Shown here in pieces: positions 27,271 through 36,468 of a stretch of 45,070 bases of DNA. The DNA is taken from positions 1 to 45,070 of the forward strand of contig CAAEVK010000004.1 of assembly GCA_900759475.1 (NCBI GenBank). The letters are read 5' to 3'. Position 1 is the stretch's first letter. Each line of letters starts with the position of its first letter. A program made the position numbers and the translations under genes. Under the pieces are notes generated by a model, which had not been told where the DNA came from, searched no databases, and was given only the letters and a program-made list of their open reading frames with translations. The DNA is from Clostridia bacterium. GTDB taxonomy: Bacteria > Bacillota > Clostridia > TANB77 > CAG-508.

Positions 27271-27449
27271 CTTGTTTCCTCCGTTTCCAACTCTTTAATT
27301 ATTTGAAATATCTTTTGTTTTTCCGCTTCTGGAAGCTCTTTTCTTAATTTTCTACTAAAGTTTCCATCTGTTATTCCTAAGTAGTCAGCTATACGCCATA
27401 ACTTGACGTTTGACTTTTCTGCCATTTCTCTAATGTCTACATTGTTCAT
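27267..27449 (-). CDS. Small HTH protein
   Basis: 60 aa. VDIREMAEKSNVKLWRIADYLGITDGNFSRKLRKELPEAEK is a helix-turn-helix of the type seen in phage early genes. It opens the leftward replication operon, divergent from the cI-like repressor, so it is the likely counterpart (Cro-like) in a switch. RBS GAGGTGC precedes the ATG. Confidence 0.65.
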   Translation of the reverse strand: MNNVDIREMAEKSNVKLWRIADYLGITDGNFSRKLRKELPEAEKQKIFQIIKELETEETR

Positions 27450-27576
27450 TTAAAGCACCTCCTCGTTCATATATTGGTTATATTTTAATATTTTTATAAA
27501 AATAATTAAATAAACATATAAAAATTTATACTAATATCTTCATTTATATCTTTTGTTGTTTTTTATACTTTTGTTG

Positions 27577-27605
27577 TTGACTTTTATACTTTTACATGAT
27601 AAAAT
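27577..27605 (+). promoter_or_regulatory. Repressor promoter within a repeat-rich divergent region
   Basis: TTGACT (27577), 17-nt spacer, TAAAAT (27600-27605). The units TTTGTTGTT and ATACTTTT alternate twice just upstream (27550-27595) and are candidate repressor sites. Confidence 0.55.
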
Positions 27606-27635
27606 AACTTTGTTGTAATGGAAGGAGGTTAAAAT

Positions 27636-28193
27636 ATGAGTGAAATTATAGAAAAGAATATAAACACTAAAGATAGTAATAGTGCTTATACTTACAGATT
27701 ACCTATACTAAGAAAAAGAGAAAATTTGACTCAAGCACAATTTGCAGAAAAAATAAACGTTTCAGCTGTTTTAGTATCTGATATGGAAACGCAAAAGAAA
27801 AAACTTACTCTTAGAAATGCAATGGAAATTACAAAACAATTTAATGTTTCTCTTGACTGGTTGTATGGGTTAAGTGATGATACTAAAGATAGTGCTAGTA
27901 ATATACTAGCTACTTTGAAAGATATATTTGACATTGACTTAGAGAAAAAATGTATATACGTAGATGAGAATTTAGCAAAGTTTTTAGAAGGATTATTCAA
28001 TGCTTATAAAACAAAATCAAGCAAAAAATATAATTTGCCAGATGAAGCCTTTAATTATTGGGTTGAAGGAATAGAAAGGGCATACAATGAAAATCCAAAA
28101 AGTGATAAAAAGACATTATATTATCTTCAAAGTAAAGAAGAATATTTAGGAGAACTAGAAGAAGAACGTATAAAAAAACAAACAAATTACTAA
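27636..28193 (+). CDS. XRE-family (cI-like) repressor
   Basis: 185 aa. The HTH domain at about 24-78 (LPILRKRENLTQAQFAEKINVSAVLVSDMETQKKKLTLRNAMEITKQFNVSLDWLYGL) is typical XRE. The C-terminal half has no peptidase motif, so it is not a self-cleaving LexA-type repressor; release probably depends on another signal. AAGGAGG precedes the ATG. Divergent from the small HTH and excisionase-like genes. Confidence 0.85.
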   Translation: MSEIIEKNINTKDSNSAYTYRLPILRKRENLTQAQFAEKINVSAVLVSDMETQKKKLTLRNAMEITKQFNVSLDWLYGLSDDTKDSASNILATLKDIFDIDLEKKCIYVDENLAKFLEGLFNAYKTKSSKKYNLPDEAFNYWVEGIERAYNENPKSDKKTLYYLQSKEEYLGELEEERIKKQTNY

Positions 28194-28214
28194 AAATAAG
28201 AAAATAAAAAAGCA

Positions 28215-28319
28215 GGGAGATATTTTTTGTGCAGTCGCCAAACATACTCAAAAAATATTCCCCGTTAGAAATCAAGAAATGATTCCTTATTTGTATTATA
28301 GCAATAAAATCATTTCTTG
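28215..28319. terminator. Two inverted repeats between repressor and integrase
   Basis: First GGGAGATATTTTTTG / CAAAAAATATTCCCC (28215-28229 and 28249-28263), then a perfect 12-bp pair CAAGAAATGATT / AATCATTTCTTG (28273-28284 and 28308-28319). They probably end repressor transcripts; the first has a 19-nt loop and could also be a protein or RNA site. Confidence 0.45.
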
Positions 28320-28345
28320 TAAATAAAAAGGAGTGATTTTTTATT

Positions 28346-29540
28346 ATGGAAAGAAGAAATAAAAAGACAAAATCTGTTGGAAATCGGAGAAGGAAGTTTA
28401 TACTTTAGCGAAAAACTTAATTGTTGGATTTTTCAATATGTATATAATGGAAAAAGAAAAACACTAAAACAAAAGAAAAATGAAACTGTAAAAGATTTTA
28501 AAGCTAGAGTAACAAAATTAAAAAACGATATAAATATAGGTTCTTACATAGAGAATAACAATACTACTATATATTCACTAGGTTTAGAAATAATAGAAAA
28601 TAAATTCAAACGAAACAAAATTAACGAAGCATCATATAAACGTGAACTAGGGACTCTGGACTTAATTAAAAATAGCAGTATAAAAGATATAAAAATTCAA
28701 AAAGCTACACATATACATTTACAAGACTTTATGGATGATAAAAAAATATATGCTAATTCGTATATAGATAAAATTTACGAAATGCTAGGTAGAATATTCA
28801 AAGAAGCAATAAAAAGGGATTATATATTAAAAAATCCGCTTCTTAACGTAGAAAAGCCAAAGTCAATAAAGGAAGATAAAAAAATTGAAGCATTTAGTAT
28901 AGAAGAACAACAAGCCTTTTTAAATGTGCTAACACCTAATGAGCGATACAGAGATATTTTTATTATAGCATTATATACAGGTATGCGTATGGGGGAAATA
29001 CTAGCATTAAAGAAAGAGGATATAGATTTTAAAGAAAATGTTATACACATAAGAAGAAGCCTTACAAAAAATAAAGATGGTAAACCTATTTTAGGAGATA
29101 CTACAAAAACATATAATTCTATTAGAGATATACCTATTAACTCTCTTTTTGAAGAGGAATTAAAACACGCATTAAGTAATATTAAATTAAATATATATAA
29201 TTTAATATTTATACAACAAGATGGATCATTTATTAGTGTTTCAAATATGAATAGCCGATTTAAAAGATTATGCACAAATGCAAATATAGGAACTGTACCA
29301 TATATAATAAAAAGAGAGAAAAAGGAAATACACTCAAAGACAAGCACATATAATCAACATATGTTAAGACATACTTATGCTACGAGGATGATAGAAGCGG
29401 GAGTCCCTGCCGAAGTCTTACAAAAATTACTAGGACATAAAGATATACAAACTACCATAAATACATATACAACTATATTTGATAAATTTAAGAAAGAACA
29501 AGTCGATAAATATGTAGAATATATACAAAATATCAATTGA
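28346..29540 (+). CDS. int: Tyrosine integrase, read through a CGG +1 shift at codon 14
   Basis: The ATG at 28346 (AAGGAG upstream) begins MERRNKKTKSVGN, then reads CGG AGA and would stop 7 codons later. Dropping the C gives G-N-G-E-G-S-L-Y-F, the classic N-terminal GxGSI/LY motif of AP2-like arm-binding domains in Tn916/phage integrases, and the frame then stays open to 29540 (397 aa). The catalytic domain has ALYTGMRMGEILALKKEDI (Arg I), HMLRHTYATRMIEAGVPAEVLQKLLGHKDIQTTINTYTT (HxxR, H/W and Tyr). A TTG at 28377 would avoid the shift but lacks a good ribosome binding site and would cut the motif. It is adjacent to its tRNA-Tyr target. Expression would require the host's CGG decoding. Confidence 0.88.
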
Positions 29541-29582
29541 AAATATCTACTGCATTAGTTTTGCATACCTTTAGCAAATAAA

Positions 29583-29621
29583 AACCTTGTAAAATATTGA
29601 TATTTCAATACTTACAAGGTT
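29583..29621. terminator. Terminator after the integrase gene
   Basis: AACCTTGTAA / TTACAAGGTT with an inner TATTGA / TCAATA stem, 10 bp before the attachment core in tRNA-Tyr. Confidence 0.6.
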
Positions 29622-29630
29622 GTTCGTTTC

Positions 29631-29716
29631 TGGTGGGCAGGGATGGATTCGAACCATCGTACGCTCTCGCGGCCAGATTTACAGTCTGGTGCCATTAACC
29701 ACTCGACCACCTACCC
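29631..29716 (-). tRNA. tRNA-Tyr (GTA)
   Basis: 86 nt with a long variable arm. Acceptor GGGTAGG pairs with CCTGCCC, anticodon loop CTGTAAA, T-loop GGTTCGAATCC, and an encoded CCA end. Its 3' 12 bases are duplicated at 21376-21387, marking it as the integration site of the 8.3-kb island. Long-arm Tyr tRNA is normal for bacteria. Confidence 0.95.
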
Positions 29717-29768
29717 ATATTTTTTGCCATATAAAAAATCCAGCTTTTCATTCTCGTATGTACAAGTC

Positions 29769-29845
29769 TGGTGCGCCCTCAAGGATTCGAACCTTGGACC
29801 CACCGGTTATGAGCCGGTTGCTCTGACCAACTGAGCTAAGGGCGC
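29769..29845 (-). tRNA. tRNA with CAT anticodon (Met, or Ile2)
   Basis: 77 nt including encoded CCA. Acceptor GCGCCCT / AGGGCGC, D-arm TTAGCTCAGTTGGTCAGAGC, anticodon loop CTCATAA, T-arm AAGGTTCGAATCCTT. The acceptor pairs perfectly at 1-72, so it is not the initiator. Elongator Met is most likely; an Ile2 tRNA (lysidine-modified CAT) cannot be excluded by eye. Confidence 0.9.
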
Positions 29846-29961
29846 ATTTTCTAACGCAAGTTAAAGTATAATATATTTTTTATTATCTGTCAATAGTTCT
29901 GCTTACTTTTTTATAATTTTTTAGGGTTACATTGTATGCAACCCTTTAGTATATTCTATTT

Positions 29962-30807
29962 TTAATGTTGTTCCCCTCTTCCTTCTGGCAAAGCATCTGG
30001 TAATTGTAATGTTACCCTTATTTTAAACACATACGCAATTGCCTTTGCAATTTTGCTTGTTTTTATTCTTTGCCATAGACTAGGTTTTACTTCAAATCTT
30101 GTTTCTTCTATATATTGTTGTTCCTCTACAGATACAGGCTGTTCTGATTTTACAATTTCTTCTTCAATTTCGTCCAATGGAGCTGGGATTCCTTTTAGTG
30201 CATCTGCAACTTCAATTCCTATATAGCTTAATGCTTTAGAACGATCCTCTATTCTTTCCATATCAATTTCTATATGTAAATTTGTTTCTAGGTTACCAAT
30301 TCTAGCATTAACTAGTTTTAATGCATCGTCATAGTTTTGTGAAGTTTTTGTTCTATTTCTTCCTATAATTGATAAACTCTCCACTACATCATCTGAAAAT
30401 CGATTACTAGCAGCTTTTACTTTGTCTTTCCAACCATCATCTTTATTTTCTACCATTGCAAGTAGCTCTTTTAATTCACCAGCTTGCATAATGTTAGTTT
30501 CTCGTTGTCTAATTAAACTTTCTATTTGTTTTGTGTTTTCTTCAAACTGATTAGTTGCATACTCTACAAGACCGTAAGCAGCTTTGTATACACTTTTAGG
30601 AAAGTTCTTTTTCTTTGGATATTCTACTAAATATGTTTTTATTGATTCAATTAAATCTTTAAAATAGGTATCCTCTTGTAATTCAATAATTTGTTTTTTG
30701 TTGTTTGGATTAATCATTCTTTGTGCTTTATCAATATTGGATAAAATCTTTTCTTCCGTAATTACCATTCTCACGTTTACTATGCCTGACTTTCTGAATA
30801 ATGACAT
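29962..30807 (-). CDS. Uncharacterised helical cytoplasmic protein
   Basis: 281 aa with AAAGGAGGGTAG before the ATG. Largely alpha-helical and charged, probably coiled-coil between about 40 and 130 (QFEENTKQIESLIRQRETNIMQAGELKELLAMVENKD) and in about 160-210. No membrane segment or signal peptide, and no motif I recognise. A basic segment near the C-terminus (LWQRIKTSKIAKAIAYVFKIRVTLQLP) could be an amphipathic membrane-binding helix. It lies between the tRNA genes and tetR and appears to be a single-gene unit. Confidence 0.5.
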   Translation of the reverse strand: MSLFRKSGIVNVRMVITEEKILSNIDKAQRMINPNNKKQIIELQEDTYFKDLIESIKTYLVEYPKKKNFPKSVYKAAYGLVEYATNQFEENTKQIESLIRQRETNIMQAGELKELLAMVENKDDGWKDKVKAASNRFSDDVVESLSIIGRNRTKTSQNYDDALKLVNARIGNLETNLHIEIDMERIEDRSKALSYIGIEVADALKGIPAPLDEIEEEIVKSEQPVSVEEQQYIEETRFEVKPSLWQRIKTSKIAKAIAYVFKIRVTLQLPDALPEGRGEQH

Positions 30808-30978
30808 GTAAACTACCCTCCTTTGTCCTACGTATTTTTTCTTTTGCTTATATTATTTATTATACAATCTTTTACAAAAAACTACAATAGGATTTCTTTA
30901 ATTTTATTTATCTATTTCATTACAATTCTATTACAATTTTATTACAAAAGTCAAGTTGTTTTTACAAAATTTTTAATT

Positions 30979-31545
30979 TCATTTTTTTAATCCATAAATG
31001 ACTGTTTTTTCAAATTCCGTATACATTTCCTTTATATTAATTTCTTCTTTTGCTTTTATTTTGTAAATAAGACTTGAACAAGTTAATCCAAACACACCAG
31101 AAGCTAAAACCGCAGGATCGCCTTGGATAATTTCCTCTTTTTCCATTCCTTCTTTAATAATTTTTTCTATTGTTTTAATATATTCAAAAACATATTGTTT
31201 GCACATAACATTTCTTGGCTCTGTTCCCCAAATTTGACTTAATAGAATAGTAATAATATTTTCGTATTTCATAATAACTTTTATTTCAATTAGGATAATC
31301 GCTTTTAGCTTATCAATACTATTATCTAATTTGGTCGTTTTTATTTCAATACTATTTTTTAATAACTTCATTCCTTCCTCAATTAAAAAATTAAATATTT
31401 CTTCTTTACTAGAAAAGTGATAATATAATGTTCCTTTTGCTACTCCTACTACTGATGTTATTTCTTCTATACTAGTAGCATCATACCCTTTTTCGGCAAA
31501 TAGCTTCATTGAAGTTTCAAAAATTTTTCTTTTTGTTTTGTTCAT
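30979..31545 (-). CDS. TetR/AcrR family regulator
   Basis: 188 aa. The N-terminal HTH (RKIFETSMKLFAEKGYDATSIEEITSVVGVAKGTLYYHFSSKEEIFNFLI, about 5-55) is a standard TetR DNA-binding domain; the rest is the ligand domain. The start codon lies inside the end of dxs once dxs is read in its shifted frame (29-bp overlap), with GGAGG just upstream, so the two are probably translationally coupled. The ligand is unknown. Confidence 0.88.
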   Translation of the reverse strand: MNKTKRKIFETSMKLFAEKGYDATSIEEITSVVGVAKGTLYYHFSSKEEIFNFLIEEGMKLLKNSIEIKTTKLDNSIDKLKAIILIEIKVIMKYENIITILLSQIWGTEPRNVMCKQYVFEYIKTIEKIIKEGMEKEEIIQGDPAVLASGVFGLTCSSLIYKIKAKEEINIKEMYTEFEKTVIYGLKK

Positions 31546-33404
31546 ACCCTATCCTCCATTTTTTAATAATTCTTTGTTCTATCGAATCAACATCTAATCC
31601 ATACTCTTTTTCTATTTGTGCTACTGTTGCATGTCCGTATAAATTCATCTGGATAAGCTAATTTTAACATGGAATATGGAATATTTTCTTCATACAATAC
31701 ATTCCACACTGTGTCTCCCAATCCTCCAATTATAATATTATCTTCTAATGTAACTACTTTTTTCGTTTTATGAATGGATTCTATTATAGTTTGTTTATCT
31801 ATTGGTTTTAAAAATCTTGTATTAATCACTTCTGCATAAATATGCTTTTTCTTTAATCTATTTGCTACTTCTACAGCTTTTGTTACCATCTTTCCAATTG
31901 CTATTATTGTAATATCTGTCCCTATTTCTAGTACCTCTGCTTGTCCCAGTTTCATACTTTCTTTATGCTCCAATAGAGTACTATCTTGTGTTCCTCTTGG
32001 ATATCGAATTGCTACTGGTAACTTTAAATTTAATGCATACTCTAGCATTGTTTTTAATTCATAAAAATCACTCGGAGCCATAATTACTAAATTTGGAATT
32101 GTATTTAAAAAGGATAAATCTAGAATTCCTTGATGTGTCTCTCCATCATTTCCAACAATTCCTGCCCTATCAACGCCTATTACTACTGGTAATTTTGATA
32201 AAGCAATATCATGAATTAATTGATCGTATCCTCTTTGTAAAAAAGAAGAATAAATTGGGATAAACGGCTTTAAACCTGCTTTTGCAAATCCAGCAGCTAA
32301 TCCTAATGCATGTTGTTCAGCAATTCCAACATCAAAAAATCTTTTTGGAAATTGTTTGGCAAATTCTTCTAGACCAGTTCCTTCCTTCATTGCTGCAGTA
32401 ATAGCTATTATTTTATTGTCTTTTTTAGCTAATTGAATTAATTTTTCTCCTAAAATAGCTGAATAGTCTTTTATCCCTTGATTTAATTTTTCTCCTGTAC
32501 TAATTTCAAAACTAGATGTGCTATGAAATTTTTCTGGTTTTTGTTCTGCTGGTAAATACCCTTTTCCTTTTTTAGTAATTACATGAATTAATACAGGATT
32601 ATCAATGTTTTTACTTGTTTTTAAAATACTTTCTACCTTTTCAATGTCGTGTCCATCAACAGGTCCTAAATACGTAAATCCAATATCCTCAAAAAACATT
32701 TTGGGAATTAATAATTGTTTAACTCCTCTTTTTACTTTCTGCACTAATCTTACAGTAGATTTTCCTATTATTGGCACTCTATTAAACGCATTTTTTATTT
32801 TGAGATTAGTTCTTGTATAAAACTTCTTGGTACGTAATTTACTTAAAAGTGTTGTCATTCCTCCTACATTTTTTGAAATACTCATTTCATTATCATTTAA
32901 AATGACAATTAATTTTGTTTTACTACAGCCAGCATCATTTAATGCTTCTAATGCCATTCCTCCTGTAAGAGCTCCATCTCCTATTACTGCTACTATATTG
33001 TTTGTCTCCTGCTTTAAGTCTCTCGCTCTTGCTAATCCTAAAGCCAGTGATATAGAGGTACTACTATGTCCTGTATTGAAACAGTCATATTCTGACTCTG
33101 TTGTTTTTGGAAAACCAGCTATTCCTCCTTGTTGCCTTAATGTATTTATTTTTTCCTTTCTTCCTGTTAAAATTTTATAAACATAAGTTTGATGCCCTAC
33201 ATCCCATACAATTTTATCCTTTGGAAAATTAAATATAGAGCAAAGTGCTATTGTTAGTTCTACTACACCTAAATTAGATGCTAAGTGTCCTCCCGTTTTT
33301 GAAACAGTTTGAATAATTAATTGCCTAATTTCTTCTGCTATTTTTATTTTTTCTTGGTAATTTTTTTTTTGTAAGTCTAATGGGTAATTAATATTTTCTA
33401 GCAT
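31517..33404 (-). CDS. dxs: 1-deoxy-D-xylulose-5-phosphate synthase, read through a CGG +1 shift
   Basis: First enzyme of the non-mevalonate isoprenoid pathway; thiamine diphosphate dependent. Motifs: CFNTGHSSTSISLALGLARARD, AVIGDGALTGGMALEALNDAG (ThDP), and in the second half FDVGIAEQHALGLAAGFAKAGLKPF. At codon 590 the zero frame reads ATA CGG ACA and stops 16 codons later. Dropping the C gives D-E-F-I-G-H-A-T-V-A-Q-I-E-K-E-Y-G-L-D, matching the family's DEFI...(H/V)...Y-G-L-D end, and runs to a stop at 31517. The total of 628 aa is typical. The shifted tail overlaps the tetR start. Confidence 0.92.
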
Positions 33405-33530
33405 AATATTCCCTTCTATATATTACTTTTTCTAAATTTTAATTGATTATATCATATAAAACTGGGATTCGTCTATACAAATTTTAGTACAAATATATAT
33501 TTACTATTTTAAAATAAATAGAAATTTTTT

Positions 33531-34244
33531 TTAATTTATTATCTTCATTGCATCACTATTTGTCATTCCTTCTAAATTATAATATGTTTCTGGAATGTTG
33601 CCCACAATAACTAGTTCTGTCATTAATACTTGATTTAAGATATCCGCTTCTATTTTATCGTAAGGTGTTACAATTGTTACTTTGCAAGTTACATCTAAAT
33701 ATAGTCGATGAATAGTTTGGTTAATTCCTGCTGATTCAAACTCTGATTTGAAATCTGTTATTACACTTCCTATTGGATAAATACGAATTCCTATTTTAGG
33801 TCCAAAACCAGATAAATACTTTAATCCTGTTATGCTTCCTATTGGCATATTTATTTTATTATTTTCTATTTTATATAATTCTTGTTGAATATTATAGGCA
33901 ATGTCTGATGCTAGCATATTTATTTTTACAGTGTTTATTTTTAGTAGCTTAATGTTTTTTTCCTCATCTTTTTCGATTTTTACTAAATCTTCATAATTAA
34001 CAGTTTTTAAAATATTACTAGATTCTGTATTGATAATATCTGTTGCAATTGCTTTTGCTTTTTCAGTACAAATTATATTAAACATTGGACTTATTCTGCT
34101 AATAATTATTGACATAGTCACAAAAGCAATGATAAAAATTATCATTACTTTTACAACTTTTTTCTTTTTGGGATTTGATTTTCGAAAGTCAAATCCTGTC
34201 ATTTTAGGAATTCTTATTCTATTTCTGGAATATATGCTATCCAT
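33531..34244 (-). CDS. yunB: Sporulation protein YunB
   Basis: 237 aa from the ATG at 34244; a GTG nine bases earlier is possible. One N-terminal membrane helix (KVMIIFIIAFVTMSIIISRI, about 34-53) is followed by an extracytoplasmic domain with the family's YEDLVKIEKDEEKNIKLLKINTVKINMLASDIAYNIQ and GSITGLKYLSGFGPKIGIRIYPIGSV blocks. YunB is expressed in the mother cell during sporulation in Bacillus; its exact role is unclear. It directly follows the SipL-like gene. Confidence 0.88.
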   Translation of the reverse strand: MDSIYSRNRIRIPKMTGFDFRKSNPKKKKVVKVMIIFIIAFVTMSIIISRISPMFNIICTEKAKAIATDIINTESSNILKTVNYEDLVKIEKDEEKNIKLLKINTVKINMLASDIAYNIQQELYKIENNKINMPIGSITGLKYLSGFGPKIGIRIYPIGSVITDFKSEFESAGINQTIHRLYLDVTCKVTIVTPYDKIEADILNQVLMTELVIVGNIPETYYNLEGMTNSDAMKIIN

Positions 34245-34245
34245 T

Positions 34246-35790
34246 TTAGGCACTTTTTTTCTTTGAAAATCTTGGGATAAATAACTGTCTTGATACTTGG
34301 AGAATGTTAGGATTATCTATTTCATTTACTCTAGCAATATCTTCTACTGTACTTCTAAACTTTTTAGCAATACTCCATAAAGTATCTCCTGGTTTTACAA
34401 AGTAAACTACCATACTATATAAATCTTCTTCCTCTATCTCTTGTATTTCTACATCATCAATTAAATTGATGCTTCTAAAATTAGCAACATTTATTAAAAA
34501 ATTCATATCAATTTGTGTATCAATATATCCATCTTGCATTACAACAAAATTTTGGTTAATAACATCAATTTTTAAATCAATACTACTACTACTGTTTACT
34601 TCTGGTGTATTAATAGAAAAATTAAATGGTAAATTTACTATCTTTGTATTAATTTGATTTGTTGTTTCTGTGGCAAATAGCATTGAAATCGTTATTTCTC
34701 CATCATACATAATTCTATCTGCTAATATTTTTTGTTCGTTTATATGAGGTGTTACAGTTGTATCGTATATTTTATTTCCCATAATCTCTGGTGCAGATAT
34801 TCTTTCTTTCATTGTTAAAATATCTTGATATGTATTTTTATTGCACATTGTATTAGCTTGTTTTTTTGAAAATGTTAGTTTTTCATTCAATCCATACATA
34901 TCTTCTATTACTTCTATTGTTTTTCTTTCAAAGGCAGAACAACTTATTTCTATTTCTGCTTCTATATAAATAGAATGCTCCTCTTCTGAATTTGGTTTAA
35001 TTACTATATTCTTTAATTCATATTCTGTATCACAACTGTTTTGTTCACTAATATTGGGAATATCTATAAAACCCATTACTGGAATATTAGATTCTACTAT
35101 ATTAACACGATTATCTTCTGTTAAATACATAATTTTTACCCTTGCATCTGCTTTTGCAAGTATTTTATTATAACTAATTTTTATATCTTTATTTCCAATA
35201 TTTATATCTACCTTTAAAATTTCTGCTAAATTATCAATTGGATCAATAGATGCCGTCTCTTTAGCATACGTTTTTATAGTTCCACTTCCTACTAAAGAAT
35301 TTACTTCTATTGTATTGCTTAATTTTTGTAAATTACAATTACTATTTATTTCTTTAACAATATCAATATTTGAATTAGAATATACTTTAAAATTTGCATC
35401 TAATATAGCTTTAATTGCTAGCTTTCTTCCATTTAAAACATTGGCTTCCATTGAATTTATAGTAAGGTTACTTGTTAAATTCATTCCTGCTTTACAATTT
35501 TCTAAATCTATCATTTGTGTAAAATCTAAACTTGTATTAATGCCTCTTAACTCTCCTGTTGCATTATCTGCTATGTACATAATATAAGTTTGTATACATC
35601 CATCAACTCTAATTTTTCCATCTAAAACCTCTTTTTTATATATACACACATTTCCGCTTACTTTCACAGCACTTAAAATATCTGGTTTAATATCCGGAAC
35701 AATTACATCTCCATCTACTACTAATTTTGTGCTTTTTTGTCCAACAATTTGATTCACACATACACTTTCCTTATTGGTATCTACTACCAT
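34246..35790 (-). CDS. sipL: SPOCS/LysM spore-coat protein, SipL-like
   Basis: 514 aa from the ATG at 35790 (AAGGAGGG upstream). About 430 residues of DUF3794 (SPOCS) domains, in roughly three repeats beginning VCVNQIVGQKSTKLVVDGDVIVPDIKPDIL, precede a C-terminal LysM domain (YFVKPGDTLWSIAKKFRSTVEDIARVNEIDNP, about 465-496). This layout is that of Clostridioides difficile SipL, which binds SpoIVA and attaches the coat to the forespore. The gene order yabG-veg-sipL agrees with that organism, which strengthens the call. Confidence 0.88.
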   Translation of the reverse strand: MVVDTNKESVCVNQIVGQKSTKLVVDGDVIVPDIKPDILSAVKVSGNVCIYKKEVLDGKIRVDGCIQTYIMYIADNATGELRGINTSLDFTQMIDLENCKAGMNLTSNLTINSMEANVLNGRKLAIKAILDANFKVYSNSNIDIVKEINSNCNLQKLSNTIEVNSLVGSGTIKTYAKETASIDPIDNLAEILKVDINIGNKDIKISYNKILAKADARVKIMYLTEDNRVNIVESNIPVMGFIDIPNISEQNSCDTEYELKNIVIKPNSEEEHSIYIEAEIEISCSAFERKTIEVIEDMYGLNEKLTFSKKQANTMCNKNTYQDILTMKERISAPEIMGNKIYDTTVTPHINEQKILADRIMYDGEITISMLFATETTNQINTKIVNLPFNFSINTPEVNSSSSIDLKIDVINQNFVVMQDGYIDTQIDMNFLINVANFRSINLIDDVEIQEIEEEDLYSMVVYFVKPGDTLWSIAKKFRSTVEDIARVNEIDNPNILQVSRQLFIPRFSKKKSA

Positions 35791-35986
35791 AATTAATCCC
35801 TCCTTAAAACTTGTATAATGCAAACTATTATATTTTTTATTTTTATTGTATAGGAAAATAGTATTTTTTCACAATTTATAAGTTAGCATATCAAGTTAGC
35901 CAAAAATACATAAACCATTTCTATGCAACAAAATTAAACAATTTGCATTTGTTTTGAGCTAATATATATATATGAAGAGGGACAAA

Positions 35987-36013
35987 AAAAATTCCTAAAA
36001 ATTAGGAATTTTT
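35987..36013. terminator. Terminator between veg and sipL
   Basis: AAAAATTCCTAA / TTAGGAATTTTT, 12-bp perfect stem, 3-nt loop, T-rich on both strands. It lies 10 bp beyond the veg stop. The remaining gap to sipL shows no gene. Confidence 0.7.
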
Positions 36014-36023
36014 CAATATTTTA

Positions 36024-36323
36024 TTATATAACTTTCTTTTTTCTTAACTTGTTTTCTTCTGCTGGTGGTATTAATGGGCTATATCCCTTTCCATCATATA
36101 CCTGTACCTCAACAGCTCTTGTTAAAACATCTGTATATGTGTATGTTACACTTCTTTGGTTTTCTTCATATTTTACGACAAAAATATTAGGATATGTTTT
36201 TTCTATTGTGGCTTCTTCTTCATATGGCTTACTTCTACCTAATGACCCTTTTACAATTACTTTTTGCCCAATCATTTCTCCTATGTCTGTTTTTAAGTTC
36301 ATAATGTCATTTTTGTAAATCAT
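36024..36323 (-). CDS. veg: Veg family protein
   Basis: 99 aa. The segment IGEMIGQKVIVKGSLGRSKPYEEEATIEKTYPNIFVVKYEENQRSVTYTYTDVLTRAVEVQVY is the single conserved domain of Veg, a small beta-rich protein of Firmicutes linked in Bacillus to spore outgrowth and biofilm control. A basic tail (NKLRKKKVI) ends it. It lies between yabG and sipL. Confidence 0.88.
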   Translation of the reverse strand: MIYKNDIMNLKTDIGEMIGQKVIVKGSLGRSKPYEEEATIEKTYPNIFVVKYEENQRSVTYTYTDVLTRAVEVQVYDGKGYSPLIPPAEENKLRKKKVI

Positions 36324-36468
36324 TTAACCACCCATTTCATATTTATTTAATGATTGGATTATACCATTTTTGTTAGGTTATGTCAAAAAATATTCTATGT
36401 TGTCGTGTCTCGTTTTTCTTTATTCTTCAACTATTTTTTGCGTTTGTTACAGTTATGTTACAATTATA

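Larger units (their letters stand above)
21376..29642. mobile_element. 8.3-kb integrative element in tRNA-Tyr
   Basis: Bounded by two copies of the tRNA-Tyr 3' end. It holds a tyrosine integrase next to the tRNA, a cI-like repressor divergent from two small HTH genes, a primase-helicase, a repeat-rich possible origin, a small DNA-binding protein with paired operators, and a leftward run of small membrane proteins. There are no capsid, tail or packaging genes, so it is a phage-satellite-like or plasmid-like island. How it moves between cells is unknown. Confidence 0.8.

Noticed and set aside
28377..29540. Integrase starting at the TTG at 28377
   Set aside because: It lacks a ribosome binding site and would lose the N-terminal residues before the G-E-G-S motif; ATG 28346 with AAGGAG and a CGG shift explains the region better.
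6803..31637. Base-calling errors at methylated CCWGG sites
   Set aside because: CCWGG sites are intact at many places, and removing one C fits conserved lengths better (TagO PRLGG, Pth GGPGTHNG) than adding two bases.
6763..33404. Many core genes as pseudogenes from random frameshifts
   Set aside because: All breaks share one site type (in-phase CGG, +1), the downstream parts stay intact and conserved, and essential genes such as guaA and pth are affected.
34030..34266. Hydrophobic plus-strand frame opposite yunB
   Set aside because: It mirrors the membrane segment of yunB, has no ribosome binding site and is a typical antisense shadow.
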